Shown: in pieces, positions 1-5,126 of the stretch
Layout: the number at the start of each line of letters is the position of its first letter
Numbering within the stretch: position 1 is the stretch's first letter
DNA from: Flavobacteriales bacterium
GTDB taxonomy: Bacteria > Bacteroidota > Bacteroidia > Flavobacteriales_D > Sanyastnellaceae
Length of the DNA stretch: 5,126 nucleotides
Reading direction: 5' to 3'
NCBI GenBank assembly: GCA_947464885.1
Contig: CANHYZ010000187.1
Location: 1-5,126 of the forward strand
The notes under the pieces: generated by a model
Seen by the model: the letters and a program-made list of their open reading frames with translations, nothing else
What the model was told of the DNA's origin: nothing
Database searches by the model: none
Translations under genes and position numbers: made by a program

Positions 1-183
1 ATGATTATCGAAGTGCGCATCAGTTATCCCGGTGCTGCTAACCCAACCTTTAAGCGTATTCAGAAGTTGATACCGAAAAGCGATCAGGCTATTGTGCCGT
101 ATCACACGACATACAAGTTGTTTGATCCCAAGACACGCACCTCGCGCGAAGAGAGCGTCATCATGTTTAAAAAGGCGTACTGA
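1..183 (+). CDS. Short reading frame of unknown function, probably the C-terminal end of a longer protein
   Basis: An open frame runs from the first base of the window to a TGA at 181-183 and gives 60 residues. It begins with ATG at base 1, but with no upstream sequence it is impossible to say whether this is the true start or an internal methionine; I favour a truncated gene. The codons look like those of the neighbouring genes, and the product is basic, with many Lys and Arg, and ends in FKKAY. I see no signal peptide, membrane segment or catalytic motif, and I do not recognise the family. Its stop codon directly abuts the stop codon of the opposite-strand gene that follows, which supports it being a real gene end rather than a chance frame. 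No function is proposed. Confidence 0.55.
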   Translation: MIIEVRISYPGAANPTFKRIQKLIPKSDQAIVPYHTTYKLFDPKTRTSREESVIMFKKAY

Positions 184-1800
184 TTAGTCCGGAATCACGA
201 CGTCATATTTGACTACCGTTTCACCGGAATTTTTCAGCGTTAAGTCGATGCTCTTTTCTTGTGTGAAAGCCCCTTTGGAGAGCTTAACGAGGTAGGTGTT
301 GTTGCCCGGTAAATTCAGTTTGGCTCTTCCAACGTCATCCGTTTGTGCCTCGGTAACAACCTTCCCGGTCGATGCATAACACACTTGCACATTTACTTTT
401 TTAACGGGCTCATTCGCAGTGTTCAGGCAACTCACCAGTATTTGTCCGGATGTCGGCACATCGTATCCATCGGCGAGAAGCGCATAGGTGCTAACATCCA
501 CGCGGTAGATGTCACGCTCACCATAGCTGTCCTCATATTCAGCGGCGATGATTAAGGTCTTGTTGTCTTTGGTGAGCGAGAACGTTGATTCTTCATTGAC
601 TGTGTTGATGGGATAGCCCAGATTCACCGGAATACTCCATGCACCATTCACTTGTTCCGTTTTGAAAATGTCGTAGCTCCCCATCGTCTGATGGCCGTTA
701 CTCGCGAAGAAGAGTGTCTTGCCGTTGGGATGGATGAACACGAATTTTTCATCTAAGTCGGTATTGACGACTTCCCCAAGATTTTTGGGGTTCGTCCAAT
801 TGTCTCCTCGCTTGGTAGACATGTAAATGTCACCCTGGCCTTCGCCTTCCGGACGTTCGCTCACAAAATAAACTGTATTGCCATCGGCGGTCATGCTGAT
901 GGAACCTTCGAAGTAGGAGGTATTAATCGGTCGTGGCATTTTTTGCGCGGCGGTCCATTCGCTCGTGCCCGGACGGAATTCGCTGTAGTAGATATCACCT
1001 GTTGAAGAGACCGTGTTTTTGTAGACATACATGCCATTGCCAGAAGGGAACAGGCTGAGCACGGCATCGTAGGTTTCGGTGTTCAATTCGCCTTCCACTG
1101 CAGTGCTTTGCGACCATTGACCTGTGGCGGCATCCAGCTGACTGTAGTAGATGTCTTCAAAGTATTTGTAGTCGCCTTGTTCGTCCATGCGCCCGCCCTT
1201 CGTATCGTTGCGACGCGCGGTGAACACCAGCAGTTGGCCGTCGGCTGAGATGCTGGGCGTGTAATCATCGTAGCGCGAATTGATTTGATTGCCCATGTTT
1301 TCAATGTTCACTTGCACGGGCTTTTGCATCATCTCCACAGCATATTTGCACTGATCACGGTATTGGACGGCCAGTTCATATTCGTACGTGGTTGGTTTTT
1401 CGATAGCGATGAATGCATCAAAGGCGGCAATAGCCTCGGGGAGCTTGGCTGTGCGGTGGTAAATCTGTCCGAGGAAGAATTTCGATTCGGAGGAAACAGT
1501 AGGTTCAATGGCCAGTGCCTTTTCGTAATATTCCAGGGCTAGCTTGTATTTCTTCAGGTAGTAATTGCATTCGGAGGAACCGTAGAGCGCAGCGGCATTG
1601 TTGGGGTCGCTTTGCAAGACTTCGCGATAAATCAACAGCGCGCCGCGCATATTGTTTTCGTTGAATTCATGGCGGGCAGCCAGGATGCGTGGGGTAGCGA
1701 GAGCGCCTCCGAAAATGCTCTTGGAGGTCGTGTCTTTTTGCGCGCTCACCGGTAGGAACGCACTGAAGAAAAACAGGAGGAGCAATAGGATTCTTGGCAT
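184..1800 (-). CDS. Secreted TPR / PD40 beta-propeller / carboxypeptidase-regulatory-like protein, PorE-like but without an OmpA domain
   Basis: 538 residues from ATG (complement 1798-1800) to TAA. Residues 1-20 form a Sec signal peptide: a Leu/Phe-rich core, then Val-Ser-Ala before Gln21, with no lipobox Cys. Residues 40-160 contain TPR-like helices, clearest at 75-100 (LKKYKLALEYYEKALAIEP). Residues 176-433 hold five PD40 (WD40-like, TolB-type) repeats, each with a D/N-G or similar turn, a hydrophobic strand such as VYFVSER, and a closing DIY or DIF; they start near 176, 240, 293, 346 and 399, as expected for a beta-propeller. Residues 450-538 look like a carboxypeptidase regulatory-like (transthyretin-type) domain. 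This TPR, propeller, regulatory-domain order is that of PorE, an accessory of the type IX secretion system, but the C-terminal OmpA peptidoglycan-binding domain is absent. It probably acts in the periplasm or at the outer membrane. The domain order is well supported; a secretion role is only inferred. Confidence 0.9.
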   Translation of the reverse strand: MPRILLLLLFFFSAFLPVSAQKDTTSKSIFGGALATPRILAARHEFNENNMRGALLIYREVLQSDPNNAAALYGSSECNYYLKKYKLALEYYEKALAIEPTVSSESKFFLGQIYHRTAKLPEAIAAFDAFIAIEKPTTYEYELAVQYRDQCKYAVEMMQKPVQVNIENMGNQINSRYDDYTPSISADGQLLVFTARRNDTKGGRMDEQGDYKYFEDIYYSQLDAATGQWSQSTAVEGELNTETYDAVLSLFPSGNGMYVYKNTVSSTGDIYYSEFRPGTSEWTAAQKMPRPINTSYFEGSISMTADGNTVYFVSERPEGEGQGDIYMSTKRGDNWTNPKNLGEVVNTDLDEKFVFIHPNGKTLFFASNGHQTMGSYDIFKTEQVNGAWSIPVNLGYPINTVNEESTFSLTKDNKTLIIAAEYEDSYGERDIYRVDVSTYALLADGYDVPTSGQILVSCLNTANEPVKKVNVQVCYASTGKVVTEAQTDDVGRAKLNLPGNNTYLVKLSKGAFTQEKSIDLTLKNSGETVVKYDVVIPD

Positions 1801-1915
1801 AGTTGGATGTGTTCAATGAGTAGGACAAGGTAAGTCATTTCCCACCAGACCTGCGATGCGTCCTACTTACGCTTTGTTAACGATTCATTTGTAAAAAATT
1901 ATTGGTTGAAGTTCG

Positions 1916-1943
1916 TTGTGCCATTTCACTGAAAATACCTTTG
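1916..1943 (+). promoter_or_regulatory. Candidate Bacteroidota-type promoter for murQ
   Basis: TTG at 1916-1918 is followed after 17 bases by TACCTTTG at 1936-1943. This is an exact match to the TAnnTTTG -7 box with an acceptable TTG -33 element and spacing (Flavobacterium-type consensus TTG-N17-23-TAnnTTTG). Transcription would start around 1948-1950, leaving a leader of only about 8-10 bases before the murQ ATG at 1958. The rest of the 157-bp divergent spacer (1801-1957) shows no similarly good promoter for the minus-strand gene; the nearest is TACCTTG (complement of 1826-1832), one T short of the box. Confidence 0.6.
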
Positions 1944-1957
1944 AAGAAAATACCTCT

Positions 1958-2767
1958 ATGCTAACCACCGAAAGCGATAGCCTTTACGACCGTTTGGAGA
2001 CCATGTCTACCTTGGAATTGTTGAACAACATTAACCGCGAGGATCAGACCGTGCCATTGGCTGTAGCGAAGGCAATTCCTCAAATCGAGCAATTGGTTGA
2101 AGCGGTGGTGCGCGCCATGCAAAACGGCGGTCGCTTGTTTTACCTCGGTGCAGGTACGAGTGGCCGATTGGGTATTGTCGACGCTTCGGAGTGTCCGCCA
2201 ACGTATGGTGTGGAGCATGGGCTCGTCATTGGAATCATCGCAGGCGGTGATCGCGCCATTCGTTATCCCGTGGAGTTTGCTGAAGACAATCGCGAACAGG
2301 GCTGGCTGGATCTCAGCGAGCATGCCATCACGAAAAACGATGTGGTTGTCGGTATAGCGGCATCCGGAGGAACGCCTTATGTGGTGGGTGCTTTGGAGAA
2401 ATGCCGCACAGAGGGCATTGTAACGGGTTGCATCACGTGCAATGCCGGTTCGCCGGTGACGCAGGTGGCCGACTTTCCGATTGAAGTTGTTGTAGGTCCC
2501 GAATTCGTGACGGGAAGCACCCGCATGAAAAGCGGAACAGCGCAGAAGCTCGTGCTCAACATGCTCTCAACATCCGTCATGATTCGCATGGGCCGAGTGC
2601 GTGGGAATAAGATGGTCGACATGCAATTGAGCAATCACAAGTTGGTGCATCGCGGTACAGCCATGGTGATGCAGCAGACGGGACTTTCGAAGGAACAAGC
2701 GGAGGCCTTACTTTTGGAGCAAGGCAGTGTGCGAAAAGCCATTGATCACGCTAAAGCAAATCACTAG
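1958..2767 (+). CDS. murQ: N-acetylmuramic acid 6-phosphate etherase MurQ
   Basis: Cytoplasmic SIS-domain lyase that cleaves the lactyl ether of MurNAc-6-phosphate to give GlcNAc-6-phosphate and D-lactate, in recycling of peptidoglycan sugars. The 269 residues match the family along the whole length: N-terminal TTESDSLYDRLETMSTLELL, GGRLFYLGAGTSGRLG at 57-72 (sugar-phosphate binding), DASECPPT at 75-82, IAASGGTPYV at 133-142, GPEFVTGSTRMKSGTAQKL at 180-198 and VDMQLSNHKL at 220-229. Glu78 (in SECPP) and Glu109 (in AED) have the 31-residue spacing of the two catalytic glutamates of the family. The frame is open back to a TTG at 1916, but conservation begins at the ATG at 1958, and the TTG lies in the likely -33 promoter element, so ATG was chosen. 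Its TAG stop overlaps the GTG start of the next gene by one base, suggesting co-translation. No MurNAc kinase or transporter gene lies in the window. Confidence 0.96.
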   Translation: MLTTESDSLYDRLETMSTLELLNNINREDQTVPLAVAKAIPQIEQLVEAVVRAMQNGGRLFYLGAGTSGRLGIVDASECPPTYGVEHGLVIGIIAGGDRAIRYPVEFAEDNREQGWLDLSEHAITKNDVVVGIAASGGTPYVVGALEKCRTEGIVTGCITCNAGSPVTQVADFPIEVVVGPEFVTGSTRMKSGTAQKLVLNMLSTSVMIRMGRVRGNKMVDMQLSNHKLVHRGTAMVMQQTGLSKEQAEALLLEQGSVRKAIDHAKANH

Positions 2768-3342
2768 TGCACGACATCGAACCATATTATAACTGGCGGG
2801 GCTACTATGTGGCATCGGAAGATCCGTATTCGCCGTTTTTTGAGCGCGAGTATTCCGAGTTTGAGTTTACATCGAAGATTTATAACTACTACATCCATCC
2901 GCAGTGGGACAGCTTCGGCAGTCAGACGCTGTTTATGAAGATACTTTATTGTCACTATGAGCAAGGCTTTGCTGTAATTGAGTTTATTGGCGAGTGGAAC
3001 GATTTGCTTTACAACGACATCATGTTCTTGAAGCGTGAGGTGATTGAAACGATGATGGATCAGGGTGTTTCCAAATTCATTCTCATTGGAGAAAACGTGC
3101 TCAACTTTCATTTCTCGGACGATAGCTATTACGAAGAATGGTTTGAGGATGTGAATGATCGTGATGGTTGGATTGCCTTGATGAATATCCGTGATCACGT
3201 GCAAGAGGATATTTCATCCGCCAACATCGATAGTTACTTCGTGCTTGGTGGTAAACTCAATGAGATGAAGTGGCGCACGATGAATCCCGATCAGCTGTTT
3301 GAATCGGTGGAGCGGCATGTGATGCGCAGATTGGCGATGTAG
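2767..3342 (+). CDS. Conserved-looking hypothetical protein, acidic and rich in aromatic residues, downstream of murQ
   Basis: 191 residues starting at GTG 2767-2769, whose first G is the last base of the murQ TAG, and ending in TAG at 3340-3342. The first in-frame ATG comes only about 57 codons in, so the GTG overlap start is strongly preferred. The protein has no signal peptide or membrane segment and is probably cytoplasmic. Residues 5-50 are dense in Tyr, Phe and Trp (PYYNWRGYYVASEDPYSPFF), followed by strands at 55-76 (TLFMKILYCHY, FAVIEFIGEW) and a hydrophobic strand VSKFILIGENVLNFH at 101-115. An acidic, aromatic stretch DDSYYEEWFEDVNDRDGW (118-135) and a last strand IDSYFVLGGKL (154-164) complete an apparent alpha/beta fold. 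I do not recognise a named family or catalytic motif, though it reads like a protein conserved in Bacteroidota. The coupling to murQ hints at a cell-wall or sugar-recycling link, which is inference only. Confidence 0.85.
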   Translation: MHDIEPYYNWRGYYVASEDPYSPFFEREYSEFEFTSKIYNYYIHPQWDSFGSQTLFMKILYCHYEQGFAVIEFIGEWNDLLYNDIMFLKREVIETMMDQGVSKFILIGENVLNFHFSDDSYYEEWFEDVNDRDGWIALMNIRDHVQEDISSANIDSYFVLGGKLNEMKWRTMNPDQLFESVERHVMRRLAM

Positions 3343-3348
3343 GGGTTT

Positions 3349-3469
3349 ATCTCTCGCAGAGCCCACAGAGGAATTACCCGCAGAGAGTACTTTCATTTCG
3401 CGTAGCATGGTCCAGCCCTTCTTTGCGTTCCTTTGCGTGATTTTCCCTTTGCGGTCTTTGCGTGAAATT
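3349..3469. repeat. Interspersed repeat, copy 1 (121 bp) with imperfect inverted arms
   Basis: First of two similar units in the spacer between convergent genes. The outer parts (3349-3402 and 3431-3469) differ from copy 2 at only 3 of 93 positions, while the central 28 bases (3403-3430) are diverged. The left arm 3355-3385 has CGCAGAG at both ends and CACAGAG between. The right arm 3431-3462 carries three CTTTGCG motifs. The reverse complement of the right arm matches the left at about 22 of 31 positions, so the unit can form a long hairpin. It may also serve as a bidirectional terminator here. Confidence 0.8.
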
Positions 3470-3475
3470 TCCTTG

Positions 3476-3493
3476 GCGGTCTTTGCGTGAAAT
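3476..3493. repeat. Partial copy of the right end of the repeat
   Basis: These 18 bases are identical to 3451-3468, the end of the right arm of copy 1, shifted by 25 bp. They start GCGGTCTTTGCG and end TGAAAT, and lie in the linker between the two full units. This looks like a local duplication of the repeat end. Another single CTTTGCG lies at 3620-3626, just beyond copy 2. Confidence 0.7.
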
Positions 3494-3497
3494 CAGC

Positions 3498-3617
3498 ATC
3501 TCTCGCAGAGCCCGCAGAGGAATTACCCGCAGAGATTACTTTCATTTCGCGAAGTAGTGTCTTCAACCTCTCGGCGTTCTTTGCGTGATTTTCCCTTTGA
3601 GGTCTTTGCGTGAAATT
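3498..3617. repeat. Interspersed repeat, copy 2 (120 bp) with imperfect inverted arms
   Basis: Second unit, 149 bp downstream of the first and in the same orientation. The left arm 3504-3534 holds three CGCAGAG motifs, and the right arm 3579-3610 holds CTTTGCG at both ends with CTTTGAG between. The central 27 bases (3552-3578) differ from copy 1, so ends are conserved and middle is not. It lies about 20 bp from the stop codon of the Nudix gene. From memory, CTTTGCGT-type interspersed repeats are frequent in Bacteroidota genomes, but I cannot check the copy number here. Confidence 0.8.
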
Positions 3618-3637
3618 CTCTTTGCGATTATTCCATT

Positions 3638-4108
3638 TTATCCTTTTCTCTCCGCCAGCATCAAAGCCACCTTCTTATCCGCCGCAAAGTGAAATATATC
3701 TTCCCGAATCACACTCAGCTTCACCCATCGAAAGGATTCTTCGTTGTAAATCCGTTGTTTGAAATCGAAGGCAATATGAGCAGCGGTGAACTGCTGTTCT
3801 CCCAGCATACGCGCCGTGTAGTAGATAGAAATAATCTGATCGCTCGGATGAAAGAATGACGGTAGATAGAAGTCGGTTGTGTAGAAATGACCTGTCACTT
3901 CAATCGGCTGTTTCATTTCTTCCATGGCTTCGCGCACCACGGTATCGGCCGGCCCTTCGCCAAAGTCGACACCACCACCCGGGAACTTCGTATAGGCATT
4001 GCCGAAGATGAGTTCATCGCTTACAAGCACAGCATCCTCTGCCGCATTGAACAAAATGAAATAGGCACGCACGTTAAAACGCGTGGGTAGAGCAGAGGTA
4101 TTATTCAT
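3638..4108 (-). CDS. Nudix hydrolase, substrate unknown
   Basis: 156 residues from ATG (complement 4106-4108) to TAA. The frame is open further upstream to 4318, but that part lies inside mnmD and does not look like Nudix sequence, so the ATG that overlaps the mnmD stop was chosen. The Nudix box lies at residues 45-67: Gly45, Glu51, then REAMEE at 59-64, which keeps the metal-binding glutamates Glu60, Glu63 and Glu64. The usual Gly two residues later is Lys66. It is preceded by FNVRAYFILF (strand 1) and TKFPGGGVDFGEG. Enzymes of this fold hydrolyse nucleoside diphosphates linked to another moiety, using Mg2+ or Mn2+. The SDQIISIYY strand at 89-97 is typical of uncharacterised Bacteroidota Nudix proteins as I recall them. 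It overlaps mnmD by 8 bp (ATGAATAA), so the two are probably translated together; the partnership does not reveal the substrate. Confidence 0.9.
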   Translation of the reverse strand: MNNTSALPTRFNVRAYFILFNAAEDAVLVSDELIFGNAYTKFPGGGVDFGEGPADTVVREAMEEMKQPIEVTGHFYTTDFYLPSFFHPSDQIISIYYTARMLGEQQFTAAHIAFDFKQRIYNEESFRWVKLSVIREDIFHFAADKKVALMLAERKG

Positions 4109-4784
4109 GGTGTGCAGGTTTGGTGGCGCGCAGCATTTCGCGCTTGCCGGGTGGTCCGGGTAGTCGTTCAACGTTGAAGCCAACTGATTGCATGTCGCGC
4201 CGCACTTGGCCTTTCGCGCAGTAGGTGACCAGAATGCCGCCGGGCTTGAGCGCGTTGAACAAGCGTTGGAAAATAGCGGGTGTCCACATTTCCGGTTGTG
4301 TCGGCGGACCGAACGCATCGAAGAAGATGACGTCGTATTGTGCTTCGCTTACTTCCGATTGCACTTCGCGCAGCGCTTTGTGCAAGGTGAAGTGCGGGGT
4401 GATGGAGACATCTTCGTTCCAAGGTGCAGCATGCATGTTCAAAAAGACGGAGCGCTCTTGCTCGGATGACGCATAGTTGAGTTGCCCTGCAAGTTCCAGC
4501 GACAGCACATTCGTCTCCAGCGTCGTGAAATGCACATGCACCCGATGTTCTTCCGCCCATCGCATAGCGAGCAGTGCATTCAACCCCGTCCCAAACCCCA
4601 CTTCGTGTATTCGTGTCTTTTTAGTTTCCTGCAGATGGTCCAAGCCCTGCTTTATAAACACCCACTGCGACTCCTGGATCGCCCCGTGGCGCGAGTGGTA
4701 CGTTTCGTTGAGCGAACGCACAAACAGGCTGTGGCTTCCGTCGGAAGTTTCGATGAGGTGTATGTCGTTGTTATCTGCGCTCAA
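4101..4784 (-). CDS. mnmD: tRNA 5-(methyl)aminomethyl-2-thiouridine(34) methyltransferase MnmD
   Basis: SAM-dependent enzyme that methylates the aminomethyl group on wobble U34 of tRNAs to give mnm5(s2)U. It corresponds to the methyltransferase half of the bifunctional MnmC (Methyltransf_30 / DUF752) without the FAD oxidase half, as in other bacteria with a stand-alone MnmD. Numbered from the TTG start (227 residues): SDGSHSL (14-20), ETYHSRHGAIQES (27-39), the SAM motif EVGFGTGLNAL (61-71), acidic LETN (89-92), FFDAFGPPTQPEMW (154-167), and the signature TYCAKGQVRRDM then PGPPGKREM (187-217). The frame is open to 4985, but the conserved part begins just after TTG at complement 4782-4784. The only nearer-upstream ATG (4872-4874) would overlap the divergent peptidase start and add 30 unconserved residues, so TTG is preferred. 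No clear ribosome binding site is visible. The 3' end overlaps the Nudix gene by 8 bp. Confidence 0.93.
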   Translation of the reverse strand: MSADNNDIHLIETSDGSHSLFVRSLNETYHSRHGAIQESQWVFIKQGLDHLQETKKTRIHEVGFGTGLNALLAMRWAEEHRVHVHFTTLETNVLSLELAGQLNYASSEQERSVFLNMHAAPWNEDVSITPHFTLHKALREVQSEVSEAQYDVIFFDAFGPPTQPEMWTPAIFQRLFNALKPGGILVTYCAKGQVRRDMQSVGFNVERLPGPPGKREMLRATKPAHHE

Positions 4785-4872
4785 TTGTCGACAAATGCTG
4801 TGAGTAATTTCCGAATTTAGGCTGAAAACGACGAAGCCGCGGCCAATACTTTTACTGCATAAATCCGAATTC
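4785..4872. promoter_or_regulatory. Divergent spacer between mnmD and the M42 peptidase gene, with a small palindrome
   Basis: If mnmD starts at TTG, these 88 bases must hold promoters for both directions. I see no exact TAnnTTTG box on either strand. The nearest for the peptidase is TACTTTTA at 4847-4854, with one mismatch and no TTG at the right distance. A perfect 10-bp palindrome TTGTCGACAA at 4785-4794 lies immediately before the mnmD start, and TCCGAATT occurs twice, at 4810-4817 and 4864-4871. Any regulatory role is speculative. Confidence 0.35.
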
Positions 4873-5126
4873 ATGGCAAAGAAAAAGCAAACCACCGCTG
4901 CTCCGAAGAAAGAATCTTCTAAGCGCATCGTCAACGAAAAATCAATCGCATTTCTCGAGCAATACATCAACAACCCCGCGCCCACCGGCTTTGAGAAATC
5001 AGGTCAGCAGTTGTGGCTGGATTACATCCGTCCGTATATCGATGATTATTTTGTAGACACCTATGGCACTGCCGTGGGCGTTATCAATCCCGATGCTCCT
5101 TATAAGGTGGTGGTTGAAGCCCATGC
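4873..5126 (+). CDS. M42-family metallopeptidase (glutamyl aminopeptidase type), N-terminal part, cut by window end
   Basis: ATG at 4873-4875 opens a frame that stays open to the window end, giving 84 complete codons. Residues 1-17 are a Lys-rich, probably disordered extension (MAKKKQTTAAPKKESSK). The family resemblance starts near residue 20: FLEQYINNPAPTGFEKSGQQ at 27-46, then DTYGTAVGVINPDAPYKVVV (62-81) and EAH at 82-84. His84 would be the first metal ligand of the M42 catalytic site, in the usual EAH-x-D-E setting. These enzymes are cytoplasmic, two-metal, self-compartmentalising aminopeptidases of the M28/M42 fold. The rest of the catalytic domain, including the remaining ligands and the catalytic Glu, lies beyond the window. 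There is no signal peptide. Its start codon overlaps, on the opposite strand, an unused ATG of the mnmD frame within CATG. The family call is from N-terminal motifs only. Confidence 0.85.
   Translation, partial: MAKKKQTTAAPKKESSKRIVNEKSIAFLEQYINNPAPTGFEKSGQQLWLDYIRPYIDDYFVDTYGTAVGVINPDAPYKVVVEAH

Noticed and set aside
1826..1832. Possible -7 box for the minus-strand secreted protein gene
   Set aside because: The complement reads TACCTTG, one T short of TAnnTTTG, and I found no properly spaced TTG upstream, so it is not listed as a promoter.
1961..2323. Minus-strand open frame of 120 codons inside murQ
   Set aside because: It is antisense to a full-length, motif-complete murQ; its translation has no recognisable domain and no sign of a start region.
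2764..3204. Minus-strand open frame of 146 codons opposite the unknown protein
   Set aside because: The plus-strand frame is coupled to murQ and has a coherent strand/helix pattern; the antisense frame has no independent support.
3349..3617. CRISPR array
   Set aside because: Only two long units, about 121 bp each, with inverted arms; no short identical repeats separated by uniform spacers and no cas genes nearby.
4109..4318. Upstream extension of the Nudix frame (70 extra codons)
   Set aside because: This part overlaps the conserved SAM-methyltransferase C-terminus of mnmD in another frame and is Cys/Arg-rich without Nudix features; the ATG at 4106-4108 is the credible start.
4477..4820. 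Two plus-strand frames of about 110 codons within mnmD
   Set aside because: They are shadows of mnmD on the opposite strand; their translations are Ser/Cys/Arg-rich with no domain.
4847..4854. Possible -7 box TACTTTTA for the M42 peptidase gene
   Set aside because: It has one mismatch and no TTG 17-23 bases upstream; too weak to call as a promoter.

Overview
The window looks like a chromosomal, housekeeping-type segment of a Bacteroidota bacterium, most plausibly a member of the Flavobacteriales or a close relative. The signs are a secreted TPR / PD40 beta-propeller / carboxypeptidase-regulatory-like protein of the type tied to the type IX secretion system, a stand-alone MnmD tRNA methyltransferase, a murQ of the Bacteroidota type, start codons without clear Shine-Dalgarno sequences, and a promoter matching the Bacteroidota TTG / TAnnTTTG consensus. 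No phage, transposase, CRISPR array, plasmid, rRNA or tRNA signal was seen.

Layout. Positions 1-183 (+) hold a short reading frame, probably the 3' end of a gene cut by the window edge. It converges, with no gap between stop codons, on a large minus-strand gene (184-1800) for a 538-residue periplasmic or outer-membrane-associated protein that resembles PorE without its C-terminal OmpA domain. A 157-bp divergent spacer (1801-1957) carries a good promoter for murQ (1958-2767, +). murQ overlaps by one base a GTG-started gene for an unrecognised acidic, aromatic-rich protein (2767-3342, +). Next comes a 295-bp repeat-rich spacer (3343-3637) between convergent genes, with two diverged copies of a roughly 121-bp element whose ends are imperfect inverted repeats. 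On the minus strand, mnmD (4101-4784) is followed with an 8-bp overlap by a Nudix hydrolase gene (3638-4108). An 88-bp divergent spacer separates mnmD from an M42-family metallopeptidase gene (4873 onward, +) that runs off the end.

How the genes relate. There are two likely two-gene operons: murQ plus the unknown protein, and mnmD plus the Nudix hydrolase. MurQ recycles the cell-wall sugar MurNAc-6-phosphate, and MnmD finishes the wobble-uridine modification of tRNAs. The Nudix substrate cannot be told from sequence. I found no convincing new multi-gene system. The most interesting items are the paired inverted-repeat element, the PorE-like protein lacking a peptidoglycan-binding domain, and the unrecognised partner of murQ.
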